Source of the DNA: Rugosimonospora acidiphila
GTDB lineage: Bacteria > Actinomycetota > Actinomycetes > Mycobacteriales > Micromonosporaceae
Direction of reading: 5' to 3'
Assembly (NCBI RefSeq): GCF_039543385.1
Contig: NZ_BAABJQ010000005.1
Coordinates: forward strand, 124,001 to 188,000
Length of the DNA stretch: 64,000 bases
Part shown: positions 1 to 9,068 of the stretch, in pieces
Numbering within the stretch: the first letter of the stretch is position 1
Layout of the letters: every line of letters begins with the position of its first letter
The notes under the pieces: generated by a model
The model's input: the letters and a program-made list of their open reading frames with translations, nothing else
The model's database searches: none
What the model was told of the DNA's origin: nothing
Translations under genes and position numbers: made by a program

Positions 1-1171
1 TGTGGCCGACAAGGTTCGCCACGTCCACCAGGGAGTGGTAGGTCGGCTGCGGCATCTGGTCCGGCTGCAGGCTGTTGGGGTCCAGGCCGGTGTTGTCGAA
101 CGGCCGGTACAGCCCGTCGCTGCGGATGTACTGGTTGCCGTAGAACGGCACCCCCACCACGATCTTGTCGCGCGGCACGCCGTTGGCCAGGTACCAGGCG
201 ACGGTACCGGTGGTGTTCCAGGTCCAGTCGCTGCCGTTCGGGTCCCGCGGATCGCCGGTGAACAACGTGTCCGGGCCGGACACCGTGCCGCCCGGCACGT
301 TGAAGTCGTAGGTCATGATGTTCGCCCAGTCCAACGACTGGACGAACTGGCGCAGCTCGTAGTAGTTGGTGGAGTTCTTTGCCGCCGGCATCGCGGCGGT
401 CAGCAGGTAGTGAGCGTGGTTCTTGGCGCCGAGCTGGTCGAGCTGCCGGCGGAACTCGGCCGCCAGCAGGGTCGCGTTGTGCCGGTCCTCCGGCCCGACG
501 TTGACGTTGCCCCCGCCGACCGAGGTCGGGTACTCCCAGTCCAGGTCGATCCCGTCGAACAGGCCGGCCGCGGCGCCGGGGCCACCGGCGCTGGGCGGCC
601 AGCTGTCGCCGGGCAGGTTGCCCGCGATGAACGTGTTGAGACAGGCCGAGACGAACGCCTGGCGCAGGGCCGCGGTCTTGGAGATCGTGGAGAGGTAGGT
701 GGAGTCCGTCCAGCCGCCCAACGAGATCTCGACCTTCAGGCCGGGGTGCGCCGCCTTGAGCTTGCGGAGCTGGTTGAAGCTGCCGTAGAGGTGCTGGTTC
801 GGATCGGCGGAGTCGTCGGCCACCCCGTCGACCGAGATGTCCGAGGTGTAGGGCTGCTGGTAGTCCGCCCACGGGTCGAGGATCCCGCAGCCGGGCGTGC
901 CGGTCGACGCGTCGTAGGTGGGCACGCCGAAGGCGTACTGGATGACATTGATCTTGTCGGCCGGGATGTCCTTGACGTAGTAACCGCGACCGTAGACGTC
1001 CCAGTCCGCGAAGTACGCGGAGACGACCTTCCGGGGTGCTCCGCCCGCGTCCGCGCCCTGGTTGGCGGAGGCCACGCCGGCCGGGGCGGCCGCGGCGAGG
1101 CCCGCGCCGAGCAGCAGCGCCGTGGCGAGCGCGAGCCGCCGCCGGTGCGGACGGCCCTGTGTGGGGTACAT
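1..1171 (-). CDS. Secreted GH18 chitinase, 3' end cut by window
   Basis: Family 18 glycoside hydrolase expected to cleave chitin outside the cell. About 390 N-terminal residues are visible; the C-terminus lies outside the window. Residues 1-35 form a signal peptide (Arg-rich start, Ala/Leu core, likely cleavage near AGVASAN). The catalytic barrel follows at once: the strand KVEISLGGW and the signature DGIDLDWEYP, with the acid/base Glu near residue 212, then a MTYDF strand. No carbohydrate-binding module is visible in this part. ATG 1171 was chosen because AGAGGAG lies about 7 nt upstream. A palindrome overlapping a perfect TTGACA lies about 55 nt upstream, so regulation by a sugar-responsive repressor is plausible. 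Family assignment is firm; exact substrate and full architecture are not. Confidence 0.93.
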   Translation of the reverse strand, partial: MYPTQGRPHRRRLALATALLLGAGLAAAAPAGVASANQGADAGGAPRKVVSAYFADWDVYGRGYYVKDIPADKINVIQYAFGVPTYDASTGTPGCGILDPWADYQQPYTSDISVDGVADDSADPNQHLYGSFNQLRKLKAAHPGLKVEISLGGWTDSTYLSTISKTAALRQAFVSACLNTFIAGNLPGDSWPPSAGGPGAAAGLFDGIDLDWEYPTSVGGGNVNVGPEDRHNATLLAAEFRRQLDQLGAKNHAHYLLTAAMPAAKNSTNYYELRQFVQSLDWANIMTYDFNVPGGTVSGPDTLFTGDPRDPNGSDWTWNTTGTVAWYLANGVPRDKIVVGVPFYGNQYIRSDGLYRPFDNTGLDPNSLQPDQMPQPTYHSLVDVANLVGH

Positions 1172-1223
1172 ACACGCTCCTCTCTGGATCCGACGCGCTC
1201 ACACTCGCGCCGCCCGGGTTTTC

Positions 1224-1243
1224 TGTCAATAGTCCTAACTATT
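1224..1243 (-). promoter_or_regulatory. Chitinase promoter -35 overlapping a palindrome
   Basis: On the minus strand a perfect TTGACA lies at 1229-1224. It overlaps the inverted repeat AATAGT-N4-ACTATT at 1243-1228. A weak -10 (GAGTGT, 1206-1201) follows at 17 nt. Overlap of operator and -35 suggests repression of the chitinase gene; the regulator is not identified. Confidence 0.5.
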
Positions 1244-1456
1244 TAGCCGGTCAAGGCCGCCCGGCCGATCAGGACCGACCCGTTCAACGAGCCGGCGCGC
1301 CACGCGTTCGGTCGGATCGCCGGCCCTCGGTCGGCGCGGCGCCGGGACGGCCGGTTCTCTTACCACGCGGTGCGTGAGCACGCGGACCGGTGAGGGTTTC
1401 GGCCTCACGGGGGAGGTCGCCAAGCGGGAGCGGGCCGATCGTGAGATCGTGACAAG

Positions 1457-2488
1457 GTGACGGATCTGGTATACGTCGGTTCCTACGGCGCGGGCATTTC
1501 GATCTACGGACGCCAGGACGAGCGGTTGACCCTGATCGACCGGGTGGACACTCCCGACCCATCGTTCCTGGTCGCGGACACAGTCCGGGGCGCGCTGTTC
1601 GCCTGCAACGAGTTGACCGCCAACGAGGTGAGTTCGTTCGCCATCGAGCCGGACGGCCGGCTGCGGCTGCTCAGCCACCAACCCACCGCCGGTACCCTGC
1701 CCTGCCACCTGCTGCTGCACCCCGCCGGGTACCTGATGGCGGCGAACTTCGGCAGCGGGAGCGTGTCGGTGCACCCGGTGATGCCGGACGGCACGCTGGG
1801 CGAGTTGGTGGACCTGATCCAGCACAACGGCCGGGGCGCCGACCCGGAGCGGCAGGCCGGACCGCACGCGCACGAGGTCAAGGTGGTCAGCGGCGAGGTG
1901 GTGGTGGTCGACCTCGGGCTGGACCGGCTGGTCGGGTACCAGATCGACGCCGCCACCGGGAAACTCACCCGGGCGGCCGACCCGTTCGCCCGCAGCCGCC
2001 CGGGCGCGGGGCCCCGCCACGCGGTCGCCCACCCGTCCGGCCGCTGGTACGTCGCCAACGAGCTGGACTCCACGATCTCGATCTTCGAACCAGACTTCGA
2101 ACTGCGCGAACTGCACCTGACCGAGGCGGTCTCGGCGACCCTCTCCGAGCCGAAGGAGCGCAACTTCCCGGCCGGCATCGCGCTGTCCGCCGACGACCGG
2201 CACCTGTACGTGTCGAATCGGGGCGCGAACACGATCGTGACCTTCGGGATCGACGACGCCGGGTCGCTGCACGGCCTGGACGAGACCCCGTGCGACGGCG
2301 TCTGGCCCCGGCACTTCGCCATCGTGGACGACGTGCTGATGGTGGCCAACGAGCAGTCCAGCACGGTGACCGGCTTCCGGCTGGACCCGGCGACCGGGGT
2401 GCCGCAGCCCCTCGGGGTGCTGGCCGAGACCGGCACGCCGACCTGCATCCTGCCGGTCCGGCTCCGGCCGGAGGCGTCCGCCGAGTAG
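1457..2488 (+). CDS. Lactonase-family beta-propeller protein
   Basis: 343-residue seven-bladed propeller of the lactonase / 6-phosphogluconolactonase-like (YbhE) family, of normal length for the family. Blade motifs recur at regular spacing: LVYVGSYGAGISIY near the start, LMAANFGSGSVSVH, YVANELDSTISIF and YVSNRGANTIVTF. No signal peptide is seen, so it is probably cytoplasmic. Members hydrolyse sugar lactones, but many are uncharacterised and the substrate cannot be read from sequence. The GTG start at 1457 has no strong ribosome site. It stands alone: the next gene is convergent, 33 nt away. Confidence 0.85.
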   Translation: MTDLVYVGSYGAGISIYGRQDERLTLIDRVDTPDPSFLVADTVRGALFACNELTANEVSSFAIEPDGRLRLLSHQPTAGTLPCHLLLHPAGYLMAANFGSGSVSVHPVMPDGTLGELVDLIQHNGRGADPERQAGPHAHEVKVVSGEVVVVDLGLDRLVGYQIDAATGKLTRAADPFARSRPGAGPRHAVAHPSGRWYVANELDSTISIFEPDFELRELHLTEAVSATLSEPKERNFPAGIALSADDRHLYVSNRGANTIVTFGIDDAGSLHGLDETPCDGVWPRHFAIVDDVLMVANEQSSTVTGFRLDPATGVPQPLGVLAETGTPTCILPVRLRPEASAE

Positions 2489-2521
2489 CCGACGGCCACC
2501 GGCCGAGCCAGCGGTCGGCGG

Positions 2522-5500
2522 CTACCGGACCGCGGCCAGCAGGCCGAGTTCGGCGGCGCGTTGGAAGACCGGGGCGAGCGCGACGTCGGGATCGCGGTGG
2601 AACACGCTGGAGCGCACCCGCACGAAGCTGGCGTTGCCCACCCGCTCCAGGATCGCCTGTCGGCGCAGGTCGGCGGCGAACGCGTCGGCGCCGTGGTAGC
2701 GGTCGCCGTCGCACTCGACGGCCAGCCGCCGGCCGTCCGGCGCGGTCAGTACGAAGTCGATCCGGTAGTCGCCGATCCGGAACTGCGGTACCGGTGACAG
2801 CCCGCGCCCGCGCAGCCGGCGCAGCACGGCGCGCTCGAAGTCGTTGGTGCAGGCGGACTCCGGATCCTGTGGCGGCCGCTCGCCGAGCCGGGGCTGCTGG
2901 CAGTAGGCCAGCAGCAGGGCGCGCGCGTCGTCGTCGGCCAACTCCTGCAGCCGTACCGAGTGGAACAGCCAGAGCTGGTCGCGGGCCCGGGACGCGGCCA
3001 CGTTGATGCGTCGGTGGTAGTCCCGGCGGGTGAACGCGCCGATGGCCGCGCGGGACGGCACAGCGCCGACGCCGCCCGGCACCCCGGGCGCCACCACCAT
3101 GGAGACGAGCACGATGTCCCGCTCGTCGCCCTGGAACGTGTACGGGTCGCCGACCCGCAGCGCCCGGCGCTCCAGTTCCTCGGCGCCGATCTGCTCACGC
3201 AGCCGGTGCTGCAGGTACGCGGCTTGGCCGCTGGTGGACAGCAGGCTGACCACGCCGATGGTCTTGGCGTCGTACCGCGGGTCGGCGACGATCAGCTCGA
3301 CCCGGCTCACCAGCGCCTCCGCCTCGGCGACGTTGACCTCGCCGAACTCGTCGCGCGGCTCGCGCAGCCCGCCGGGCACGAACACCGCGTTGACCGGGTT
3401 GTCGATGCCGGCGGGGAGGTCGGCGCGCAGCGGTTGGATCTTGCGGTCGTAGTAGGTGTCGCTGGAGAACGCGATGATCGCCGGTACGCAGCGGAAGTGC
3501 TCGGTGAGCAGGATGCGCTCGGGTGAGCGGCGCACGGCATGGTCGTACAGGCTGCTCTCGGTGTCGAAGTGCGCCCGGGACGGTACCTCCCGCAGCTGAT
3601 CGTTGATCAGTGCGCCTACCTTGTCCGCCGGTACCCCGACCAGCTGCGGCCCGATCTGCTGATCGTCGCCGACCACCACGGCGCGCCGGGCCAGGCTCAG
3701 CACCGGCAGGGCGAAGATGTCGGCCTGGGACGCCTCGTCCACGACCACGACATCGAAGCGCGGCTCCCCGCCCTGGAACTGCTCCAGCGCGCGATCGATG
3801 GACATCACCCAGACCGGTACGGCGGTCACCGCCTCGGCCATCGCCTGCGCGGCCATCGCCTGCCAGTGGGCGGCGGTCTTGCCGGTACCCTTGCCGATCT
3901 TGCGAAGCGCGGCGGTCCAGTCGGCGAGCGCGGCCTTCTTGCGGTCGTCCAGCCCCCTGGCCACGGCCAGCCAGGCGGAGGTGACCACGAGGTCTCCGGT
4001 GAGCGAGCGGATCTGCTCCCGGCAGCGCTCCACCCGCCGGCCCAGCGCGGCGGTGTCGACCTGCCCGACCACCTCGTCGAACCAGGTCTGCGCCTGACGC
4101 CAGCGCCACGCCAGGTAGCCCTGCTCCCCGGAGCCGGGCAGGGCGGCGCCGGCCTCGATCCGGCCGGCCCAGCCGGGTGCGACCTCGGCCAGCCGCGCCA
4201 CGAGTTCGGCGAAGCGCAGCGCGTCCGGGCGTACCGCCCGCAGCCGGCGGACCTCGGCCAGCGCCGCGTCCCAGCCGGCCAGGTCGTCCGCGCGCCAGGC
4301 GGCGGCCAGCGCGGACATCGGCCCAGCCGGGCCACGCTCGCCGGCCCCGCTACTCCCGCCGGCCTGATCTTGGGTATCGGCTCGATCGGGCCCGTCGGGC
4401 TCGACGGCGGCCTCCCGCAGCTCGATCCAGCCGGCCACCGCGTCGTGCTCGGCCCGCAGCCGGTCGGCGAGCAGCACGTTGCCGCACGCCTCCACCATGC
4501 CGGCCAGCTCGGCCAGGGTACGGGCGTCCACCTGCCGCTGCTCGCGCGACAGGATCACGCTCAGCGTCTCGTACAGGTCCGGCCACTGGTGCCGCTCCCA
4601 GTCCAGCGCCCCGGTCGCCGAGGTGAGCAGGTGCCCGGCCCAGATCTCCGGCTCGGCACCGGGCGGCACCGGGAAGTCCAGCCGGGCCGACCATTCGGCC
4701 CACCGAGCGGACAGCTGCGACCGCAGCTGGGTGCGCTCCACGCTGGCGATGACCAACTCCACGTCCGCGACGGTGCGCAGCTCTTCCCCGTCGACCCGGC
4801 ACGCCACCATGAGCCGGTGCAGGTCGGTCCGGGCGAACCGGCCGATCCTGCGGCCCTCGGCCAGCCGGTCACGGGTCTCGTTCAGCGACGCGAGCAGCTG
4901 CCGTGGCGCCGCCGCCTGCTCCTCCGGTACCTCGACGCGCCGACCGGCCAGAAGCGTGGTGCGCCGGCTCAGCTCGCCGAGAATCTCCCGGCATCCGGTG
5001 ACGTGCCCGTCCCAGACCGCCTGCCAGGCGGGGTCGCGCAGCAGGTGACCGAGCCGGTCGGTCCAGGTGCCCTCCTGCCGGGTCAGCTCGCCGGCCGCGT
5101 CGCGCAGGGCCCGGGCCAGCTCGTCGAGGCGCGGCTGGCCGAGTTCGCGTACCCCTTCGGGTCGGATGCCGCGCTCAACCAGCGCGTCGACCGCCTTGCG
5201 GGCGTCCCGGAGCCCGGCCCGGCGCCCGGCCAGCTGTTCGCCGGTGGGCAGTTGGCCCTCCACCGGCAGCTGTCCGCACGCGGCGGCCCGGTCGGCGGCC
5301 GGAAGCCGGTGGGCCAGGTCGAAGAGGGTGGCGAACTCCGCCACGGTCAGCGGCGCGGGCACGCCCGGCGGTACCGGGTCGGGGATCAGCGCCAGGGCGG
5401 GTGCGTTGCCCCGCAGCCACTCGCCGACCTCGCTGGCGGTGCCCACGCCACCGGGCAGCTCGAACGTCGCGGCCTCCCGCTCGGCGGCCTCGCGCAGCCG

Positions 5501-7030
5501 CTCCTGGGCCTCGGCCAGCTCGCCCTCGGCCCGCTCGATCTCGGCCTCCAGCTTGTCGGCCCACCGCGCCTCCGCGTCCTTGTTCAGGGTGGCCGCCCGG
5601 TCGGACAGCTCCCGCGCCGCGAGCTGAAGCTGGACCAACTGGTCGGCCGAGCGGCCCAGCACGGCCAGGCACAGCGGCTGGATCTGCTCGGGCAGGCCGT
5701 CCCGCAGGACCCGCAGCGGGTCCTCCTTCTGCGCCAGCACGAGCACCCGCTTGCCGTGCGCGACCAGGTGGCAGATGAGGTTGCGGATGGTGTGGGTCTT
5801 GCCGGTACCGGGCGGGCCCTGGACGGCGACGCTGCGGTGCTCGGCGAGCCGGCGCGCGATGGACTCCTGCGCCTCGTTGCTGGGCATCGGCATCAGCAGC
5901 CGACGACCGACCCGAGTCCAGTCGGCCGGGTCGTCGCCGGGCAGGCGCAGCCGGCTGGGTTCGTGCGCGAGCACGCTGGCCAGCGCGCCGACCTGTCCGT
6001 CCTGACTGGACAGTCGGGTACGCATGTCCTCCAGGAACCGGCGGACCATCCGCAGTCGGGGCCTGGCGAACAGCACCCCGGTACCCTCGATGTCCTTTGT
6101 GGACAGAGCGAGCCGGCGGGCGGCCCGCTCGATGAAGGCGGCGAGGTCGGGCTCGTCCCACGGGTCGACGTCGACCTGGCCCACCGGCCCGGCCAGGTCG
6201 AGCAGGTCGGCCACCCGCCGCCCGTCCAGATCGGCCAGGGCGTCCACCTGGAGCCGGGGCGGCCCCTGCGGTACGACTGCCACCTCGGCGCGCTCCGGGT
6301 CGTACTCGATAGCGACCGGGGTGGCCAGCAGCGGGTACGCGATCCGGTGGCCGGCCGCCTCGGTGCGCAGGATCGCGTGACCCCAGACCAGCTCGGTGCC
6401 GGCGGCGGTCATGTCCAGCCGGTAGCGCAGGTCGTAGAGCCGATCGTGCAGGCGCCGGGTCGCCTCGGCCGAGGCCGCGGCGCGCGACCAGGGCCGCCAG
6501 GCCCGCTCCAGCCAGCCCAGCAGCTCGGCCTGGCGGGCCGGCCACTCCCCCGCGCCCGAGCTCGCCTCCTCGCTCGGCACCCCGTCCCGTCCGAGACCCG
6601 CGGGATCTTCCGGCAAGGTCGGCCCGGTCGGCACTGTCGCCCCGCTCGATGGTGCCGGCGCGGTCGGCACGGCTCGCGCGGTTGGCGCGGCCGAGACGAC
6701 CGGCGTGCCGGGCGCCGGTGGGGCCAGTCGGGGTTCGTCTACATAGGACAGGTCCCAGGACAGGTGGGCGACCAGACCGGCCGGGATCATCGGGTCCGGC
6801 GGCGGAGCCGGCCGCCCGACCGTGAGCCACGGCCCGCCGGGCTCGGCCGGACCCAGCCGGCAGGCCGGATCGGCGGGCAGCTCCGCATGCCAGACCGAGT
6901 CCGTGGAGGGCACGGTGCGGACCGGCTTGTCCAGCAGCGAGCGCACCGCGAGCAGGTACTCCACGAGGGAGACCGCGCGATCGCGCAGTGCCGCTGGGTC
7001 GTCCGACTCGGCCACCCCGTCCATCCGCAT
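2522..7030 (-). CDS. Large SF1 helicase with C-terminal Vsr/DUF559-like nuclease
   Basis: 1,502-residue protein combining a superfamily 1 helicase with a restriction-type nuclease. Walker A GPPGTGKT is near residue 405; a long helical insert follows (about 450-1050). Walker B VVVDEASQAD is near 1095, then VVGDDQQIGP, TEHFRCVP, TFQGDERD and the motif VI-like NVAASRARDQLW. The last 110 residues form a PD-(D/E)XK-like fold: YRIDFVL, VECDGDRYHG and a late RRQAILERVG helix. An Ala/Pro/Ser linker lies near 110-165. The arrangement matches single-gene antiphage proteins of the Hhe type (helicase plus Vsr nuclease), but I do not see the DUF4011 motif, so this is inference. ATG 7030 is the first plausible start; 7024 is an alternative. 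Transcribed divergently from the DUF72 gene. Confidence 0.85.
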   Translation of the reverse strand: MRMDGVAESDDPAALRDRAVSLVEYLLAVRSLLDKPVRTVPSTDSVWHAELPADPACRLGPAEPGGPWLTVGRPAPPPDPMIPAGLVAHLSWDLSYVDEPRLAPPAPGTPVVSAAPTARAVPTAPAPSSGATVPTGPTLPEDPAGLGRDGVPSEEASSGAGEWPARQAELLGWLERAWRPWSRAAASAEATRRLHDRLYDLRYRLDMTAAGTELVWGHAILRTEAAGHRIAYPLLATPVAIEYDPERAEVAVVPQGPPRLQVDALADLDGRRVADLLDLAGPVGQVDVDPWDEPDLAAFIERAARRLALSTKDIEGTGVLFARPRLRMVRRFLEDMRTRLSSQDGQVGALASVLAHEPSRLRLPGDDPADWTRVGRRLLMPMPSNEAQESIARRLAEHRSVAVQGPPGTGKTHTIRNLICHLVAHGKRVLVLAQKEDPLRVLRDGLPEQIQPLCLAVLGRSADQLVQLQLAARELSDRAATLNKDAEARWADKLEAEIERAEGELAEAQERLREAAEREAATFELPGGVGTASEVGEWLRGNAPALALIPDPVPPGVPAPLTVAEFATLFDLAHRLPAADRAAACGQLPVEGQLPTGEQLAGRRAGLRDARKAVDALVERGIRPEGVRELGQPRLDELARALRDAAGELTRQEGTWTDRLGHLLRDPAWQAVWDGHVTGCREILGELSRRTTLLAGRRVEVPEEQAAAPRQLLASLNETRDRLAEGRRIGRFARTDLHRLMVACRVDGEELRTVADVELVIASVERTQLRSQLSARWAEWSARLDFPVPPGAEPEIWAGHLLTSATGALDWERHQWPDLYETLSVILSREQRQVDARTLAELAGMVEACGNVLLADRLRAEHDAVAGWIELREAAVEPDGPDRADTQDQAGGSSGAGERGPAGPMSALAAAWRADDLAGWDAALAEVRRLRAVRPDALRFAELVARLAEVAPGWAGRIEAGAALPGSGEQGYLAWRWRQAQTWFDEVVGQVDTAALGRRVERCREQIRSLTGDLVVTSAWLAVARGLDDRKKAALADWTAALRKIGKGTGKTAAHWQAMAAQAMAEAVTAVPVWVMSIDRALEQFQGGEPRFDVVVVDEASQADIFALPVLSLARRAVVVGDDQQIGPQLVGVPADKVGALINDQLREVPSRAHFDTESSLYDHAVRRSPERILLTEHFRCVPAIIAFSSDTYYDRKIQPLRADLPAGIDNPVNAVFVPGGLREPRDEFGEVNVAEAEALVSRVELIVADPRYDAKTIGVVSLLSTSGQAAYLQHRLREQIGAEELERRALRVGDPYTFQGDERDIVLVSMVVAPGVPGGVGAVPSRAAIGAFTRRDYHRRINVAASRARDQLWLFHSVRLQELADDDARALLLAYCQQPRLGERPPQDPESACTNDFERAVLRRLRGRGLSPVPQFRIGDYRIDFVLTAPDGRRLAVECDGDRYHGADAFAADLRRQAILERVGNASFVRVRSSVFHRDPDVALAPVFQRAAELGLLAAVR

Positions 7031-7192
7031 GACGGTAGCCCGAGGCGGCCACGGCTGGCCACACGGCATCCCGGTTCCCAGGACGGCCCCCGGAGCCGTG
7101 AGCCCCGGGCCGGGAGCCGGGCCGGGAGCCGACGGGTGGGGGGGTCGCGGGCGGCGGTTAACGGCGGGCGGTTCGCGGGTACTCCGCCAGTC

Positions 7193-7975
7193 GTGATCGT
7201 GGTGGGTACCTCGGGCTGGCAGTACCGGGACTGGCGGGGCCGGTTCTATCCCGAGGGCGTGCCGCAGCGCCAATGGCTTGAGTACTACGCCTCCGCGTTC
7301 GCCACCGTCGAGGTCAACAACGCGTTCTACCGGCTGCCGGAGCGCGAGACGTTCGCGCAGTGGCGGCGGCGCACCCCCGACGACTTCTGCGTCGCGGTGA
7401 AGATGAGCCGGTTTCTGACGCATATCAGGCGGCTGCGGGACCCGGACGAACCGGTCGCGCGGTTCCTGGCCCGGGCCGAGGCGCTGGGCGACCGGCTCGG
7501 ACCGGTGCTGCTGCAGCTTCCGCCCACGCTGCCGGTGGACCCGGAGGCGCTGGACGCGGTGCTGGCCCGGTTCCCGGCCACGGTACGGGTGGCGGTGGAG
7601 CCCCGGCACGAGTCGTGGTGGACGCCCAGGGTGCGCTCCACGCTGGAGCGGCACGGGGCGGCGCTGGCCTGGGCGGACCGGCTCGGGCGCCCGGTCACGC
7701 CTATGTGGCGCACCGCCGACTGGGGTTACCTGCGGCTGCATGAGGGGCGTGGGACGCCCCGGCCCTCGTACGGGCGGGCGGCGCTGGTCTCCTGGCTGGA
7801 CCGGGTGGCCGGGACCTTCGCGGTCGACCGCGAAGCGGTCCACGTGTATTTCAACAACGACCCGGGTGGCGCCGCGATCCGGAACGCCACGGCGCTCGCC
7901 GCCCTGGCGGCCCGCCGGGGGCTACCGGTCAGCCGGTACCCGGCCCCGGCGAGGTCGGCTCCTCGGACGGCCTAG
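7193..7975 (+). CDS. DUF72 family protein
   Basis: 260-residue DUF72 protein, a TIM-barrel-like family (YecE) of unknown biochemical role. Diagnostic motifs are GTSGWQYRDWRGRFYP at the N-terminus, EVNNAFYRLPERETFAQWR, the aromatic WGYLRLHEG and the near-C-terminal YFNNDPGGAA. The reading frame is open far upstream, but conservation begins at IVVGTSGW, so GTG 7193 (or 7199) is the likely start. It is divergent from the helicase-nuclease gene with about 160 nt between starts. I see no evidence that the two act together. Confidence 0.88.
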   Translation: MIVVGTSGWQYRDWRGRFYPEGVPQRQWLEYYASAFATVEVNNAFYRLPERETFAQWRRRTPDDFCVAVKMSRFLTHIRRLRDPDEPVARFLARAEALGDRLGPVLLQLPPTLPVDPEALDAVLARFPATVRVAVEPRHESWWTPRVRSTLERHGAALAWADRLGRPVTPMWRTADWGYLRLHEGRGTPRPSYGRAALVSWLDRVAGTFAVDREAVHVYFNNDPGGAAIRNATALAALAARRGLPVSRYPAPARSAPRTA

Positions 7976-8018
7976 GGTCGCGGCGGGTCACCCCGCCGAT
8001 CATCGGTGCCGCCCTGGG

Positions 8019-8321
8019 TCAGCGGCGGTGCGCCGGGTTCGCGGTGTGCGGCAGCTTGCCGAGCTGGCGCCAGTTGCTCTCGACCATGTCGACGCCGAAG
8101 TGCTTGGCCGCCGCTTTGATGTTGGCGAACGCCTGGTCGCGCTCCGCCTCGCTCACACCCTGAACCTGGTCAAACCTGGCCAAAGCGTTCTGAACGTGCC
8201 GCGCGTCGGTCAGCGGCTCCTTGCGCTTGTCCGGGAAGGCGTAGACCGAGTCGGGCAGGTCGCGGCGCTCCTTGCTGGACAGCGTGCCGTGATCATCATG
8301 GGGCTTCCAGGTTACCTTCAT
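8019..8321 (-). CDS. Small conserved protein, DUF6582-like
   Basis: 100-residue soluble protein with motifs I associate with DUF6582: RRDLPDSVYAFPDKRKEPL, DARHVQNALARFDQVQG and a final NWRQLG. The many charged residues and lack of signal peptide or membrane segment suggest a small cytoplasmic protein. The same family occurs in actinobacterial genomes and some phages; function is unknown. ATG 8321 gives the full conserved N-terminus. The ribosome site is weak. Confidence 0.78.
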   Translation of the reverse strand: MKVTWKPHDDHGTLSSKERRDLPDSVYAFPDKRKEPLTDARHVQNALARFDQVQGVSEAERDQAFANIKAAAKHFGVDMVESNWRQLGKLPHTANPAHRR

Positions 8322-8405
8322 GCCCGATCCGGTACCCGGCCTCCGGAGGGGGCAAACGACCGGCCGGGCCGGTCGACCGGCCCGGATGATCTCGGATCGG
8401 GCCGG

Positions 8406-8888
8406 TCAGCCGGCCGAGGTCGAGTCGGCCTGGGCCGAATCGGGCTGCGCCACACCGGGCGCGGCGGGGCCGGGCGCGGCGGGGCCGGGCGCGGCGGCGG
8501 CTTGGGCCGAGCGCGCCAGCAGCAGGGCCTCGGCGACGGCCTGCTGGTTGGCCTGCCAACGCCGGCTCATGCTCCGCTCGGCGAAGAACGCGCCGAACGG
8601 GATGGTGCCCGCCAGCAACACCAGCACCAGCTTCACCAGCGGTATCCGGAGCCGGACGGTCAGCTCGAACGCGCAGATCAGGTAGACCATGTACGCGAAG
8701 CCGTGGATCTGGCCCACGATCGCCACCAGCGTCTCGTTGTGCGCCCAGATCTGCATCGGAATCGCGACGAAGGTCAGGACCAGCAGAAAGACCGCGGTGA
8801 AGTAAGCCATGAACCGGTACCGGAACAACACGCCGCGGCGGACCGGTGCGCGTACCGGAACCACAGGCACGGCCTGGGAGGTCGACAT
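8406..8888 (-). CDS. DUF3817 integral membrane protein
   Basis: 160-residue membrane protein with three transmembrane segments (about residues 25-45, 55-77 and 83-102). It has the DUF3817 features IHGFAYMVYLICAFEL and GTIPFGAFFAER. The cytoplasmic tail (about 130-150) is a run of AAPGP pentapeptides encoded by a 15-bp tandem repeat and is probably dispensable. Function of the family is unknown. It lies downstream of a CDF transporter on the same strand with about 180 nt between, so co-transcription is possible. Confidence 0.82.
   Translation of the reverse strand: MSTSQAVPVVPVRAPVRRGVLFRYRFMAYFTAVFLLVLTFVAIPMQIWAHNETLVAIVGQIHGFAYMVYLICAFELTVRLRIPLVKLVLVLLAGTIPFGAFFAERSMSRRWQANQQAVAEALLLARSAQAAAAPGPAAPGPAAPGVAQPDSAQADSTSAG
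8455..8499. repeat. 15-bp tandem repeat, three copies
   Basis: Units starting at 8455, 8470 and 8485 share CCGGGCGCGGCGG. The repeat encodes the Ala/Gly/Pro pentapeptide tail of the DUF3817 protein on the minus strand. Confidence 0.85.
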
Positions 8889-9068
8889 TCCCCGAGAGTA
8901 GCCGCCGCCGGATCGGACGCACCGGGCGGTCCGGACACCCGTGACCTGCTCGACTCCACCGACACGGCGCCGCCGTGGGGCCCGGCGGGAGCCTCAGCGG
9001 GGCGGCGCGGGGACGCGTCGACGCCTGCGCGCGGTCGGGCGGGCGGGGCCGGCCGGGTGGGTGGGCCG

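Noticed and set aside
2..1246. Long plus-strand open frame opposite the chitinase
   Set aside because: It mirrors the GH18 gene on the other strand; no recognisable domain, and GC-rich antisense frames are commonly open.
2522..7030. Assignment of the helicase-nuclease as a definite Hhe system
   Set aside because: The DUF4011 N-terminal signature was not seen, so only a resemblance in domain order is claimed.
3539..7192. Plus-strand frame running through the helicase gene into the DUF72 gene
   Set aside because: Only the part from 7193 has protein-like conservation (DUF72); the upstream part is antisense to the helicase.
7031..7843. N-terminal extension of the helicase frame up to 7843
   Set aside because: It is antisense to the DUF72 gene and has no helicase-family features; the protein starts plausibly at 7030.
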